Made by a program: the position numbers and the translations under genes. The notes below the pieces were generated by a model. That model did not search any database and was not told the origin of the DNA. It worked only from the letters and a program-made list of their open reading frames with translations. A stretch of 64,000 bases of DNA from CAMTWZ01 sp041749075 (GTDB lineage Bacteria > Bacteroidota > Rhodothermia > Balneolales > HLUCCA01): assembly GCA_041749075.1 (NCBI GenBank), contig JBGTBY010000034.1, forward strand, positions 1 through 64,000, given 5' to 3'. Shown here piece after piece: positions 16,571 through 24,809 of this stretch. Every line of letters starts with the position of its first letter. The first letter of the stretch is position 1.

Positions 16571-18438
16571 AGGAGAGCCTCCGGTTCCAGCTCCTCCCAC
16601 CTCACCGATAAACGCTGGATAGCGATGCCATGCCGCTCGGCCAATCGTGTCACTCGCTTCAGGTTCTCTGGTTTGATGTGTTGTTCGCAGATCACGATGG
16701 AGTCGACTTGTGAGAGGAGGTCTTTATGGGTGAGCTTCCAATGCCCGCCGAAAATGGGGTATCCGTACATCAACCGGCCTTCCATGTCTGGATCATCGTC
16801 TAGAAATCCCAATACTCGTGCGGAGACCGGCTTGGACTCATTGATCTGATGCAGAATCATCGAACTGTCTCCATTCGCACCATAAATGAGCACGCTCTTC
16901 TTCGCTGGCCGCTCCAAATTGAACCAGAAAGTCATGGCGGAATAAGCGATGCGGATTCCGAGGATCAGGGTGAGCAGGAAATAGAAATCCATGATCAGAA
17001 ACGACACGATTACCGATGAAGGAATCGCGTCTAGCGCATAGATCGCCAAACCGGTCGCGATTTGAGCGTATGCGGTGATGGAGACGATGGTCATCACGGT
17101 TCCGATCCCGAATTCTTTCCCGCTTTCGCGGTACAGCCCGGTGATCCAGAACGTGACGAACTGGATGGGAATGAGAATGCTGATCAAGAATGGCCACGAG
17201 ACCGCCGGTTCCGAGGGCCACATCGCCACACTGGCTGCGCCGGCTACAGTAATGAACATCAGATCGATCACGACCATCGACAATCCCTGATTAAGCACCC
17301 ATTTCTCATAGATCGGCATGAACACCCCGTTTTTCAGGATCGCGATTTCGCGATATTTCAGGCGTTTGATGAGCAGAAGCAAGGTCAACGCGCCCATGAT
17401 GGAGATGACAATCGCCGTTTCGAGGCTTTCTGTGCGAATGATGGCCAGCGCACCCACCGAGAACAACGCCGACACCAAGTACAGCACCAATACCGTGTTC
17501 CGGTGCGACAAACCAAGCGTCATCAACTGGTGATGGATGTGGGCTTTGTCGGGCGTGAACATGCGATGCAATTTCCCTCTGAGAGACGGGGCTGGCTTCG
17601 ATTTATCGGGTAAATAACTGCCTAGAAAGCGGCGCACCATCGACACCAAGGTGTCTGTGATCGGCAAAATGAGAATGAGCAAGGGAACCAACAGGGCAAA
17701 CCCCGTTGTGATTTTCGTTGAGCTCTGAATCGACAGCAAAGCCAGGCTGAAGCCGATCAACAGGCTTCCGGAATCGCCAAGAAAGATTTGTGCAGGATTG
17801 AAATTGAATCGCAGGAAACCGATCAGGGCTCCGAGCAGCATGATGGCTAGAAACGCGCACCATATTTCGCCGGAGAAAAGGGATATGGCCAAGATGGTGG
17901 CCGTTGCGATGGCGGCTACGCCGGTCGATAATCCATCCAACCCGTCGATGAGATTGAACGCATTGGTCACACCCACGATCCAGATCACCGTGAGCGGAAG
18001 ATCGATCACTTCCACATTCAGCAATCCGTATCCTAGGGGATGCGTGATGTTCGAAATCCGAAATCCCGCATAGTACACCGCAATGGCGACGGCCAACTGG
18101 ACGGCGAACTTGAGTCCGGGCTTCAACGATTTCAGATCATCCCAAAATCCCAAAACAAACATGGCCAATACAGACGCGGCGATGATGTACACCTGCAACA
18201 TGTTCTGCATGATGTCTTTAAACACATTCGGCATCAACAAAAGCAGAATGAGCGTGGTAATGGTCATGCTGATGAAAATGGCGAGTCCGCCAAGTCTCGG
18301 GGTCACGGTCGTGTGCACCTTCCTTGCTCCTGGCGTATCAATCGCCCCGATCTTGTTGGCTAGTACGATCACTCCAGGCGTGATCATCAGCATCAACAGT
18401 ACCGGAGCGAGGAAAGCGATGGCGTAGCCGATAATCAT
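16567..18438 (-). CDS. WecA/MraY-type sugar-phosphate transferase fused to a CapD/FlaA1-like N-terminal module
   Basis: 623 residues from the ATG at 18438, which overlaps the preceding stop (ATGA). The N-terminal half (about 1-340) is a polytopic GT4-type prenyl-phosphate glycan-1-phosphate transferase: DTPGARKVH, DDLKSLKPG, NAFNLIDGLDGLSTG, FLGDSGSLLIGF and AHIHHQLM. The C-terminal half has about four further membrane helices (about 365-500) and then a Rossmann NAD-binding start, VLIYGANGDSSMILHQI, ending in a PglD/CapD-like N-lobe without the downstream SDR catalytic part. It probably starts EPS repeat-unit synthesis on undecaprenyl phosphate. The appended half is unusual and its role is unknown. 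Confidence 0.9.
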   Translation of the reverse strand: MIIGYAIAFLAPVLLMLMITPGVIVLANKIGAIDTPGARKVHTTVTPRLGGLAIFISMTITTLILLLLMPNVFKDIMQNMLQVYIIAASVLAMFVLGFWDDLKSLKPGLKFAVQLAVAIAVYYAGFRISNITHPLGYGLLNVEVIDLPLTVIWIVGVTNAFNLIDGLDGLSTGVAAIATATILAISLFSGEIWCAFLAIMLLGALIGFLRFNFNPAQIFLGDSGSLLIGFSLALLSIQSSTKITTGFALLVPLLILILPITDTLVSMVRRFLGSYLPDKSKPAPSLRGKLHRMFTPDKAHIHHQLMTLGLSHRNTVLVLYLVSALFSVGALAIIRTESLETAIVISIMGALTLLLLIKRLKYREIAILKNGVFMPIYEKWVLNQGLSMVVIDLMFITVAGAASVAMWPSEPAVSWPFLISILIPIQFVTFWITGLYRESGKEFGIGTVMTIVSITAYAQIATGLAIYALDAIPSSVIVSFLIMDFYFLLTLILGIRIAYSAMTFWFNLERPAKKSVLIYGANGDSSMILHQINESKPVSARVLGFLDDDPDMEGRLMYGYPIFGGHWKLTHKDLLSQVDSIVICEQHIKPENLKRVTRLAERHGIAIQRLSVRWEELEPEALL

Positions 18439-19232
18439 GGGTTTCCTTCGAACGCGTATGGCAATGTCCATTTCATCGAAAATGGAAGGTGTTGGCTCTC
18501 AATGGTTTGACCCGAGCACGACAAGGCTCCTTGGAACAAGGCGTTCTTCAACTGGCGGATGTTGCCCGGCCAACCATACGAGTGGCATTCCGCCAGCGCA
18601 TGATTCGAAATGCTGAGGTTGGTCCAATCCCGATACCGCTCTCTTATTTCATTCAGGAAAAACTCGATGTATACCGGAATGTCTTCTTTGCGCTCGCGCA
18701 AGGGTGGGAGCATGATGGCGATGGGATCCAGCATCTGCAGCAAGGTGTCCCACGTAGGCGAATGAAGCAGATTCGTATAGGATTCCTGATTGATCGAAAT
18801 CAGCAGACGCGGACAATCGGCCTTCTTGTTCCGATACACATGTTTGCAACCGCTCAGGAACGATTCGATGATCCGAATCATGAATTGATGCGACAATTCC
18901 CCGAATTGATCGAGGTATAAGAAACCCTCGCTCGATTTCTCGATGGCATCGTACTTAAGGATCAAATGATCATTGTCGACATGCAATTTTTCCCAGAACG
19001 CATCCTTGAACAGCGATTCGTTCACATCAATGCAATAAAAACTGTGGAACGGACCATTCGACCGATTGCTGTTTTCATGCAGGATGCGGGCCAATTCCTT
19101 TTTCCCGGAGCCCATCTCGCCGATGATGATCACATGCCGATCGAGCTTGGCCACACTCTCGATCTTTTGAAGGATATCCTTCATCAACAGACTTTTCAGG
19201 GATGCATCCATATCTAAACGAGGGAGTGGCAT
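18435..19232 (-). CDS. degenerate sigma-54 activator-like AAA+ protein
   Basis: 265 residues, similar along its length to the AAA+ domain of EBPs. Walker A is intact (GEMGSGKKELA), the sensor I and arginine-finger regions are recognisable (RLLISINQ; LPPLRERKEDIPVYIEFFL) and the sensor II helix is present (YGWPGNIRQLKNAL). The GAFTGA loop is gone: the stretch between Walker A and B reads FWEKLHVDNDHLI and has no such motif. Walker B is LYLDQFGE, with Gln in place of the catalytic Glu. There is no C-terminal DNA-binding domain. It should not activate sigma-54 polymerase and may instead act as a decoy, co-assembling with or titrating the intact EBP at 9387. It overlaps the WecA fusion gene by 4 bp. 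Confidence 0.87.
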   Translation of the reverse strand: MPLPRLDMDASLKSLLMKDILQKIESVAKLDRHVIIIGEMGSGKKELARILHENSNRSNGPFHSFYCIDVNESLFKDAFWEKLHVDNDHLILKYDAIEKSSEGFLYLDQFGELSHQFMIRIIESFLSGCKHVYRNKKADCPRLLISINQESYTNLLHSPTWDTLLQMLDPIAIMLPPLRERKEDIPVYIEFFLNEIRERYRDWTNLSISNHALAECHSYGWPGNIRQLKNALFQGALSCSGQTIESQHLPFSMKWTLPYAFEGNP

Positions 19233-19236
19233 AAGG

Positions 19237-20172
19237 TCAGATTTCGATTAGAATGCCGATTTGATGAAAGCGTTCGTTCAGTTCTTTGCTGAGCGATACG
19301 GCATAGTCGAGGGCGAACCGATTCTGATTGAAACCAATGCCCAGTCGGGGGATGTACACGTTGTTTTCGGGATGGAACACAAAGCCCGAGCGGAGTGACA
19401 GCGCTTGTACCGGTTTGAGCTCCAGTCCACCTTTGTACCAAATTCCATCTTCGCCGAACCTCTTTTCATTGGCCAGTGACAAAGAGAAGTAGGTTCGATC
19501 GGTGTTGGTTGGGAACGTGAGGGTGGCGCCCAATTCAAGCGCATTTCGACCCTTTTCGCTACCCAAGGTGGTGCGATCGTCTTCGATGATGTCGTAGGTG
19601 ACACTACGACCGAGCCCTCTGAACGCCATTCCATATCGGACCGATTCGGATGGGGCATACAATAGTCCCAGATCGGCGGAGTACGTCCAATATTGGGCGT
19701 CATTATTGCGTGCGAAGGTCACATTGTTCAAAATCCCGAGGCTCAGCACATTCGCGAAGGAAACGGCATAAGCCATGTTCGCTGAGTAAGCCGTGAGAGT
19801 CGGTTCGGGGTACGTCCCCGCTCCGAAATAATTGCTTGCGTTTGTGCCTCCGTGCTGGATTCCGAGTTGAAAGGCGATGCGTTGCGAGCCATTTCCGATT
19901 CCAGGAAAGGTCACGATCTCCGTCATCCGATTGTTGTTCACATTCTGGACGGCGTACAAACTGAAGCTTCTCAGATTCCGAACGAAGGAAAGTGACGCCG
20001 GATTGACACTTATGGCCGAGAGGCTATGCGGATCCGCGACCGTCGCATCACCCATTGCCGTGGTTCGGGTATCGAACGCATAGATTCTGGGTGTGAACGT
20101 GGTATCGCTCGGTTGGGCTTGAAGCGTGAAGGCGACCGCCATCCACAGCATGATGGTTCGGATGGTATTCAT
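19237..20172 (-). CDS. PorV/UPF0164-like outer-membrane protein
   Basis: 311 residues with a signal peptide (cleavage after LQA|Q). The start of the mature part has the family pattern TRTTAMGDATVADPHSLSA followed by NPASLS, then alternating amphipathic strands through to an aromatic/hydrophobic end (IGILIEI), as expected for a 14-strand barrel of the PorV/FadL-like type. In this operon it could form the outer-membrane route or an anchor for the EPS. It follows the export lipoprotein gene with a 1-bp overlap (TAATG) and precedes the degenerate EBP by 4 bp. Type IX secretion involvement is possible but has no other support here. Confidence 0.75.
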   Translation of the reverse strand: MNTIRTIMLWMAVAFTLQAQPSDTTFTPRIYAFDTRTTAMGDATVADPHSLSAISVNPASLSFVRNLRSFSLYAVQNVNNNRMTEIVTFPGIGNGSQRIAFQLGIQHGGTNASNYFGAGTYPEPTLTAYSANMAYAVSFANVLSLGILNNVTFARNNDAQYWTYSADLGLLYAPSESVRYGMAFRGLGRSVTYDIIEDDRTTLGSEKGRNALELGATLTFPTNTDRTYFSLSLANEKRFGEDGIWYKGGLELKPVQALSLRSGFVFHPENNVYIPRLGIGFNQNRFALDYAVSLSKELNERFHQIGILIEI

Positions 20173-20891
20173 TAGCCGAAGACTCTAAAGATTCCGAACA
20201 GCAACACCACATCTCTCATGAAATCCGACATTTCACGAACGGCATTCTGTTTCGCGGGGATATATATGATGTCGCCCGGACGTACCAACACATCGGGCGA
20301 TTCCATTCGGCCACTGTCCAAGTATTGGGTGAGATCGAGCGTCACGGCATCCGGATTGCCATTCTTCCGATAGATGGTGACGCTGCGAATATTGGCTTCT
20401 TCGGTGGGTCCACCGGCACGCGCCAAAATCCGAAAAACCGACGTTTCATCAACCACGGGGTAGTTATCGGGACGTGTCACCATCCCATAAACCGCCACCA
20501 TCAGATTGTCGGTATTGCGTATGGAAACGGTAAGGCTGATGTCGCCACGGATGAATTCTCCCATCCGGCGAAGCAACTCACGTTGGAGTTGATCCTTACT
20601 TAAGCCGCTCACCTGCATCTCGCCGATCAGGGGCATGGCGATGGTGCCAAGGCTGGAGACGGATGTAAGGGTATTGAAGCTAGGTTGCTCCCAAACTAGG
20701 ATTTCTATTTCATCGCCTGGGCGGATCAAATAGGTTGGATCGTCGATCAGGCTCGTCTTCGAACCGGTAGTGGCCATCTGGCGCGCGCCTGTTTCCTGAA
20801 CCTGCCTAGCGGGTGAGCACCCGACTAAGATGCCCATCAGCACCCAAAGGGCGAGAGTGGTGCCGTGTGTTGTAAATCGTTTCGTCATCAT
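20172..20891 (-). CDS. Wza-type polysaccharide export lipoprotein
   Basis: 239 residues from the ATG at 20891 (a second Met follows immediately). Lipobox LVGCS near residue 25. Poly_export domain with YLIRPGDEIEILVWEQPSFN and a SLBB-type domain from VAVYGMVTRPDNYPV to LVRPGDIIYIPAKQ. The C-terminal end is hydrophobic (VVLLFGIFRVFG), like the membrane-spanning helix of Wza. It is the first gene of the leftward seven-gene operon. It forms the outer-membrane export channel together with the Wzz-like protein encoded divergently at 21127. An imperfect sigma-54 promoter lies at 20939-20953. Confidence 0.9.
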   Translation of the reverse strand: MMTKRFTTHGTTLALWVLMGILVGCSPARQVQETGARQMATTGSKTSLIDDPTYLIRPGDEIEILVWEQPSFNTLTSVSSLGTIAMPLIGEMQVSGLSKDQLQRELLRRMGEFIRGDISLTVSIRNTDNLMVAVYGMVTRPDNYPVVDETSVFRILARAGGPTEEANIRSVTIYRKNGNPDAVTLDLTQYLDSGRMESPDVLVRPGDIIYIPAKQNAVREMSDFMRDVVLLFGIFRVFG

Positions 20892-20938
20892 GGTTTTGTA
20901 TTTGAATGGGATCATGTCTTGAATCGAGATACCCGTTT

Positions 20939-20953
20939 ACAAGAAGCATGCCA
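20939..20953 (-). promoter_or_regulatory. possible sigma-54 promoter (imperfect)
   Basis: Read leftward: TGGCAT, five bases, TTGT. It matches TGGCAC-N5-TTGC with one change in each half. The -12 element is 48 bp from the ATG of the export lipoprotein, similar in layout to the better matches in this locus. Confidence 0.45.
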
Positions 20954-21075
20954 AAGGCCCAAAAACCCATTCCAACACATCCACGCTGAGTTTGTGTGAA
21001 CTTATTACACGAGGTCATAATTCTGTTTTGTGTAAGAATGGACCCGAATCTTGATTGAAATCCATACAAACGTGT

Positions 21076-21091
21076 TGGCACAGCTATTGCA
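21076..21091 (+). promoter_or_regulatory. sigma-54 promoter of the wzz operon
   Basis: TGGCAC-AGCTA-TTGCA, a perfect -24/-12 match with correct 5-base spacing. Transcription should begin near 21102, 25 bp before the ATG at 21127. Confidence 0.85.
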
Positions 21092-21126
21092 ATGGGCGTG
21101 TCTCGGGAATCAAAAACACAACTACT

Positions 21127-22455
21127 ATGAACACAACCAAAGAAGTCGCGCAAGACCTCAGAAGCGCGCTAAAACGACGTCGAGCTCTGCTCATCATCAC
21201 TCCGATCCTGTTCGTAGGGATCAGTATCGCCGCTTTATTCATGATCGAGCCGAAGTATATGTCGGCCACATCCATCCTCGTCCAGAAAGAGGAGACTCTC
21301 AATCCGCTGGTGTTATATGAGATGGCTGTGAGTATCGCCTCGGAAGACCGGCTCAAGTCGTTCAACGAGATCATCTATAGCCGGTCGACGATGGAATTGC
21401 TCATCGACAGCCTGGCTCTGGATACCGATATCGTATCGGAACTGGACAAACAAGCTCTGATCCTGACGCTTCGCAAGAACATCGGAACGAGTTCGCGAGC
21501 TTCGGATTCGTTCGAGATCAACTACTACGACACCGATCCGGTTCGGGCGCGGGATGGCGTCGCATTGCTTGCGAACCACTTCATTTCCACCCGTCTGCAA
21601 CTCGAAAACCGCCGCAACAACGAAACCGTTGATTTTTTCAGCGACAAGTTGGACGAGCTCGGAAAAGTGGTTGAGCAACAGCGTAATCAAGCCGTGAATG
21701 TGTCCGCCAACCGAATGCGGGAATCGCCAGTGGATGCCGATGCGATGCAACTGCGTTTGCAGGGAATTGACACCCAAATGGGCGCCAACGATTGGGGCAT
21801 CTACCAAGAGGAGCAAAAGCTCGCCGTCGTGAACGATTATTTGAGCAAGGCGGCACAAGCCGGAAGCGTCTCGATCTTATATCGTCTGCCACTTGATGAA
21901 ACGCCTTTCGGCGCAGAACTGAGTGGTCTGCTCAAAGAACATGACGATCTGAGACAGCAGTTTACCGATACGTATCCGCAAGTTCGGGCCGTATCCGACC
22001 GCATCCATCAGACCGCGAAGCGTATTCCGCCGGCTATTGAAGCGGGGTTGCTTCGTTTGAAACTTCAAAAAAACACGCTTTCCAGTCAGCGGTCACGAGT
22101 GATCAACGATATGGAGCGGTCTTATGTGGCGGTTCAACGAGCCAATACGCAACAGTCTGATTTCAGCATTTACGAAGCGCTCTACAATGAGATGAAAGTG
22201 AAGCTGGAGCAGGCCCGCATGACTCGGGACATCGGAACGCGCGGCGCCGAGCAATTCGTGGTTCTGGATCCGCCTTTCGTTCCGCAAAAGCCCTCATCGC
22301 CGAAGAAAAGCCTCATCCTAGGATTGGGATTGGCGCTTGGGCTGGTGGTCGGCATTGTGATCAGCTCGGTAGCTGAAGCCCTCGATTCCACGGTTCGAGC
22401 CGAAGAAGACCTGAAATACGACAAACCCATCATCGCATATCTCCCAAATGGATAA
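21127..22455 (+). CDS. Wzz/GumC-type chain-length determinant
   Basis: 442 residues from the ATG at 21127; an upstream in-frame start would lie before the predicted transcription start. Two membrane helices flank a long periplasmic coiled-coil region: TM1 about 22-42 (LLIITPILFVGISIAALFM) and TM2 about 400-420 (LILGLGLALGLVVGIVISS), the latter preceded by the family's proline-rich motif PPFVPQKPSSPKK. There is no fused kinase domain; the separate ATPase gene follows with an 8-bp overlap. It controls EPS chain length at the inner membrane with the Wza-like and Wzy proteins. Confidence 0.93.
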   Translation: MNTTKEVAQDLRSALKRRRALLIITPILFVGISIAALFMIEPKYMSATSILVQKEETLNPLVLYEMAVSIASEDRLKSFNEIIYSRSTMELLIDSLALDTDIVSELDKQALILTLRKNIGTSSRASDSFEINYYDTDPVRARDGVALLANHFISTRLQLENRRNNETVDFFSDKLDELGKVVEQQRNQAVNVSANRMRESPVDADAMQLRLQGIDTQMGANDWGIYQEEQKLAVVNDYLSKAAQAGSVSILYRLPLDETPFGAELSGLLKEHDDLRQQFTDTYPQVRAVSDRIHQTAKRIPPAIEAGLLRLKLQKNTLSSQRSRVINDMERSYVAVQRANTQQSDFSIYEALYNEMKVKLEQARMTRDIGTRGAEQFVVLDPPFVPQKPSSPKKSLILGLGLALGLVVGIVISSVAEALDSTVRAEEDLKYDKPIIAYLPNG

Positions 22456-23137
22456 AAGCATACCCACATTCGCGCTGGAGAAAGCGCCCGCACACGAACT
22501 GCCAATCGTTTTCTCGCCGAATGTGGCAGACCAGATCAACCCGAAAACGGTGGCCAAGAAATACTATAACAGTTTCAACTTTCCGAAGCTGTCGAGCGCG
22601 TATGGAAACCTGCATATGACGATCGGAATCATCAGTGCGAACAAAGGTGAGGGGAAAACCCATGTGGCGGCCAACATGGCGGTTTCCCTCGCCAAGGCGT
22701 TCCGACGTCGCACGGTTCTGGTGGATCTGAACTTCAAGACGCCGACACTTCATTCCGTGTTCGGAACTCCACTGGAGCCTGGCGTCACGGAAGCGTTGAT
22801 GTCGCGCATCCTGAAAGTCGTACCGACCGGCATCGAACATTTGTATCTGATGCCGGCGGGCGATTACAAAGTGCATCAACCCGGAATCGAACAGACGTTG
22901 GCGCTTCGCGAATTGCTGTTCACGCTGAAATCCGAGTTCGATTTCATCATCATCGACATGTGTTCGGTTTTCCCGATCAACGATTTTCCGGTCCATTATA
23001 TCAATGAGATCGATGGGTTGATCACAGTGGTGGATACGCGCCACACACGAAAAGCCGCATTGGATAGGATTTTCAAACATATCGACGAGAAGCGGATCAT
23101 CGGATATGTCTTCAACAAAGTGGATAAAAAGGTCTGA
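22448..23137 (+). CDS. CpsD/BY-kinase-like ATPase lacking a tyrosine tail
   Basis: 229 residues. P-loop ATPase of the MinD/BY-kinase type: Walker A SANKGEGKTHVA at about 60-71, Walker A' VLVDLNFKTPTL, Walker B FIIIDMCSV. The C-terminus (GYVFNKVDKKV) has no Tyr cluster, so classical autophosphorylation at a C-terminal tail is not expected. Its partner is the Wzz protein, whose gene overlaps it by 8 bp. A similar tail-less form occurs in PEP-CTERM-type EPS clusters, but no exosortase is seen here. Confidence 0.88.
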   Translation: MDKSIPTFALEKAPAHELPIVFSPNVADQINPKTVAKKYYNSFNFPKLSSAYGNLHMTIGIISANKGEGKTHVAANMAVSLAKAFRRRTVLVDLNFKTPTLHSVFGTPLEPGVTEALMSRILKVVPTGIEHLYLMPAGDYKVHQPGIEQTLALRELLFTLKSEFDFIIIDMCSVFPINDFPVHYINEIDGLITVVDTRHTRKAALDRIFKHIDEKRIIGYVFNKVDKKV

Positions 23138-23142
23138 TTCCC

Positions 23143-23307
23143 ATGAACGTCATTTTTGGCATCCTTGTCCTCCATTTCCTGATTCTTCTGCGGGCGCGCA
23201 CCAAATCGAGTCCTTCGGTACCCTACTACACGATTTTCACCCTCTCGTCTCTGACCGTGGCATTCGTCGTCTTCATGATGTTCACCATGGCTGTTCCGGA
23301 AACATAA
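23143..23307 (+). CDS. 54-residue two-helix membrane protein
   Basis: MNVIFGILVLHFLILL... then a short basic loop (RARTKSS) and a second hydrophobic segment ending FMMFTMAVPET. Both ends are tightly packed: the ATG is 5 bp after the CpsD-like stop, and its TAA shares one base with the ATG of the Wzy gene (TAATG), which supports it as a real coupled gene. Function unknown; it may be a small subunit for the polymerase. Confidence 0.75.
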   Translation: MNVIFGILVLHFLILLRARTKSSPSVPYYTIFTLSSLTVAFVVFMMFTMAVPET

Positions 23308-24809
23308 TGTTATACCAAACGCTAATTTTGTCACCCTTCGGGCTGAACCGTGAGAACGCCAGCGCCTTATGGTTGTTGATTCTGCTTGCTGCCATCACCT
23401 TTCTGGGATTGAACCACTTCGGCGGAGACATCCCCATCGTGCTCAGCATCCTCTATCTGATCGGAATCATGATATTGAGTGTGATGAGGCTGGATTTCAG
23501 CCTTTATTTACTGCTCGCCGGCATCTTGGTGAACGATCAGTACGCGATTCCGGGATTCACACCCATCACGCGGGAGCTCCACTTTTTCAGCAATCTCAAA
23601 GAAAACACCTATCTGCCTTTTTTTGAGGCGGGTGTTGTGAACCCGGTTGAAATCCATCTCGTGTTCATCTGCTTTTCACTCTTGATTTGGTTGGCGGTGA
23701 AGCGCGACTTCCACCTACGGGCCATCCCGGTATGGATGCCTTACATCCTGTTCCTCGGCAGTCTGGTTTTCGCCTTTCTGTATGGGATGAGAGGTGGTGG
23801 CGATTTCCTCATCGCGCTATGGGAGATTCGGGCGCTGCTTTACTTATGCCTGATGTATCTCATTGTGCCGCAGATCATTCAGACGCGTGAACAGATTATG
23901 GTCGTGATGTGGATCGCCATCTTCGGCATCGCCATAAAGGCGTTTCAAGGTGTGGCCCGATTCGTCGATCTCGGCTTCACGACAGGTGGCTTCGCTGTGC
24001 TCACCAATCATGAAGATCCCGTATTCATGGTTTTGCTGTTCATCCTGCTCATCGGATTTTTGGTCTTCAATGTGAAACACCCGCAACGGTATTGGATGTT
24101 GCTCTTGCTGCTTCCGCTGATCTTCGGATTCTACACAGGCATGCGGCGGGCATCGTACGCCTCCTTCATGGTATGCATCGCGGCGGTTGTTGTGCTGCTT
24201 CCCGTCGCGAAGCGATGGACCTTCGCGAAATACGCCCTGCCCATCCTGGGCGTGATTCTTGTGTATTCGGCGGTGTTCTGGAACAGCAGCGGCGCGTTGG
24301 CGCGTCCGGTGCAGATGATCAAATCCGGTTTCGAAACCCCCAATAAAGAGACCAATTTCCGCGATTACTCGTCCAATCTCTATCGCGAGTACGAAAATTA
24401 CAATTTGGCTCGAACGGTGGCGAACAACCCCTTGATCGGTATCGGGTTCGGAAAACGGTACGAACAGCCCATTCCGCTGGTCAATATCCGGTTCACCTTG
24501 CGAGATTACATCCCTCACAATCAGATCTTATGGGTTCTGATCAAAATGGGCGGGCTTGGGTTCCTCGCCTTCTGGCTCTTCTTCAACTCCTTCGCCGCGA
24601 AAAGCGCGATGGTCTTCACCAAATTGCAAGATCCCTATCTGAAGGCCGTGGCTTTGGTGGTCGCGGTCGCGGTGATCAACCAATTGGTGGTTTCCTACTT
24701 CGATTTGCAGCTCACCTACTATCGGAACATGCTTTTTTTAGGTGTTCTGATGGGATTGTTGCCCGCGCTTGAAGCCATTGCCACGACAGAATCTTCGGAA
24801 TCCAAATGA
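23307..24809 (+). CDS. Wzy/O-antigen-ligase-type polymerase
   Basis: 500 residues from the ATG at 23307, which overlaps the previous stop; the longer frame to 23106 runs antiparallel in phase through other genes and is not used. About 12 membrane helices with a large periplasmic loop (about 330-400) containing RDYSSNLYREYENYNLARTVANNPLIGIGFG and IPHNQILWVLIKMGG, the pattern of Wzy_C/O-antigen ligase proteins (the N-P-x-x-G-x-G and H-N motifs). It polymerises or ligates the EPS repeat unit at the periplasmic face. It overlaps the flippase gene by 4 bp. Confidence 0.9.
   Translation: MLYQTLILSPFGLNRENASALWLLILLAAITFLGLNHFGGDIPIVLSILYLIGIMILSVMRLDFSLYLLLAGILVNDQYAIPGFTPITRELHFFSNLKENTYLPFFEAGVVNPVEIHLVFICFSLLIWLAVKRDFHLRAIPVWMPYILFLGSLVFAFLYGMRGGGDFLIALWEIRALLYLCLMYLIVPQIIQTREQIMVVMWIAIFGIAIKAFQGVARFVDLGFTTGGFAVLTNHEDPVFMVLLFILLIGFLVFNVKHPQRYWMLLLLLPLIFGFYTGMRRASYASFMVCIAAVVVLLPVAKRWTFAKYALPILGVILVYSAVFWNSSGALARPVQMIKSGFETPNKETNFRDYSSNLYREYENYNLARTVANNPLIGIGFGKRYEQPIPLVNIRFTLRDYIPHNQILWVLIKMGGLGFLAFWLFFNSFAAKSAMVFTKLQDPYLKAVALVVAVAVINQLVVSYFDLQLTYYRNMLFLGVLMGLLPALEAIATTESSESK

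Noticed and set aside
23106..23306. Longer start for the Wzy-like polymerase
   Set aside because: It would cover the end of the CpsD-like gene and the whole 54-residue membrane protein in another frame; the ATG at 23307 is coupled by TAATG.
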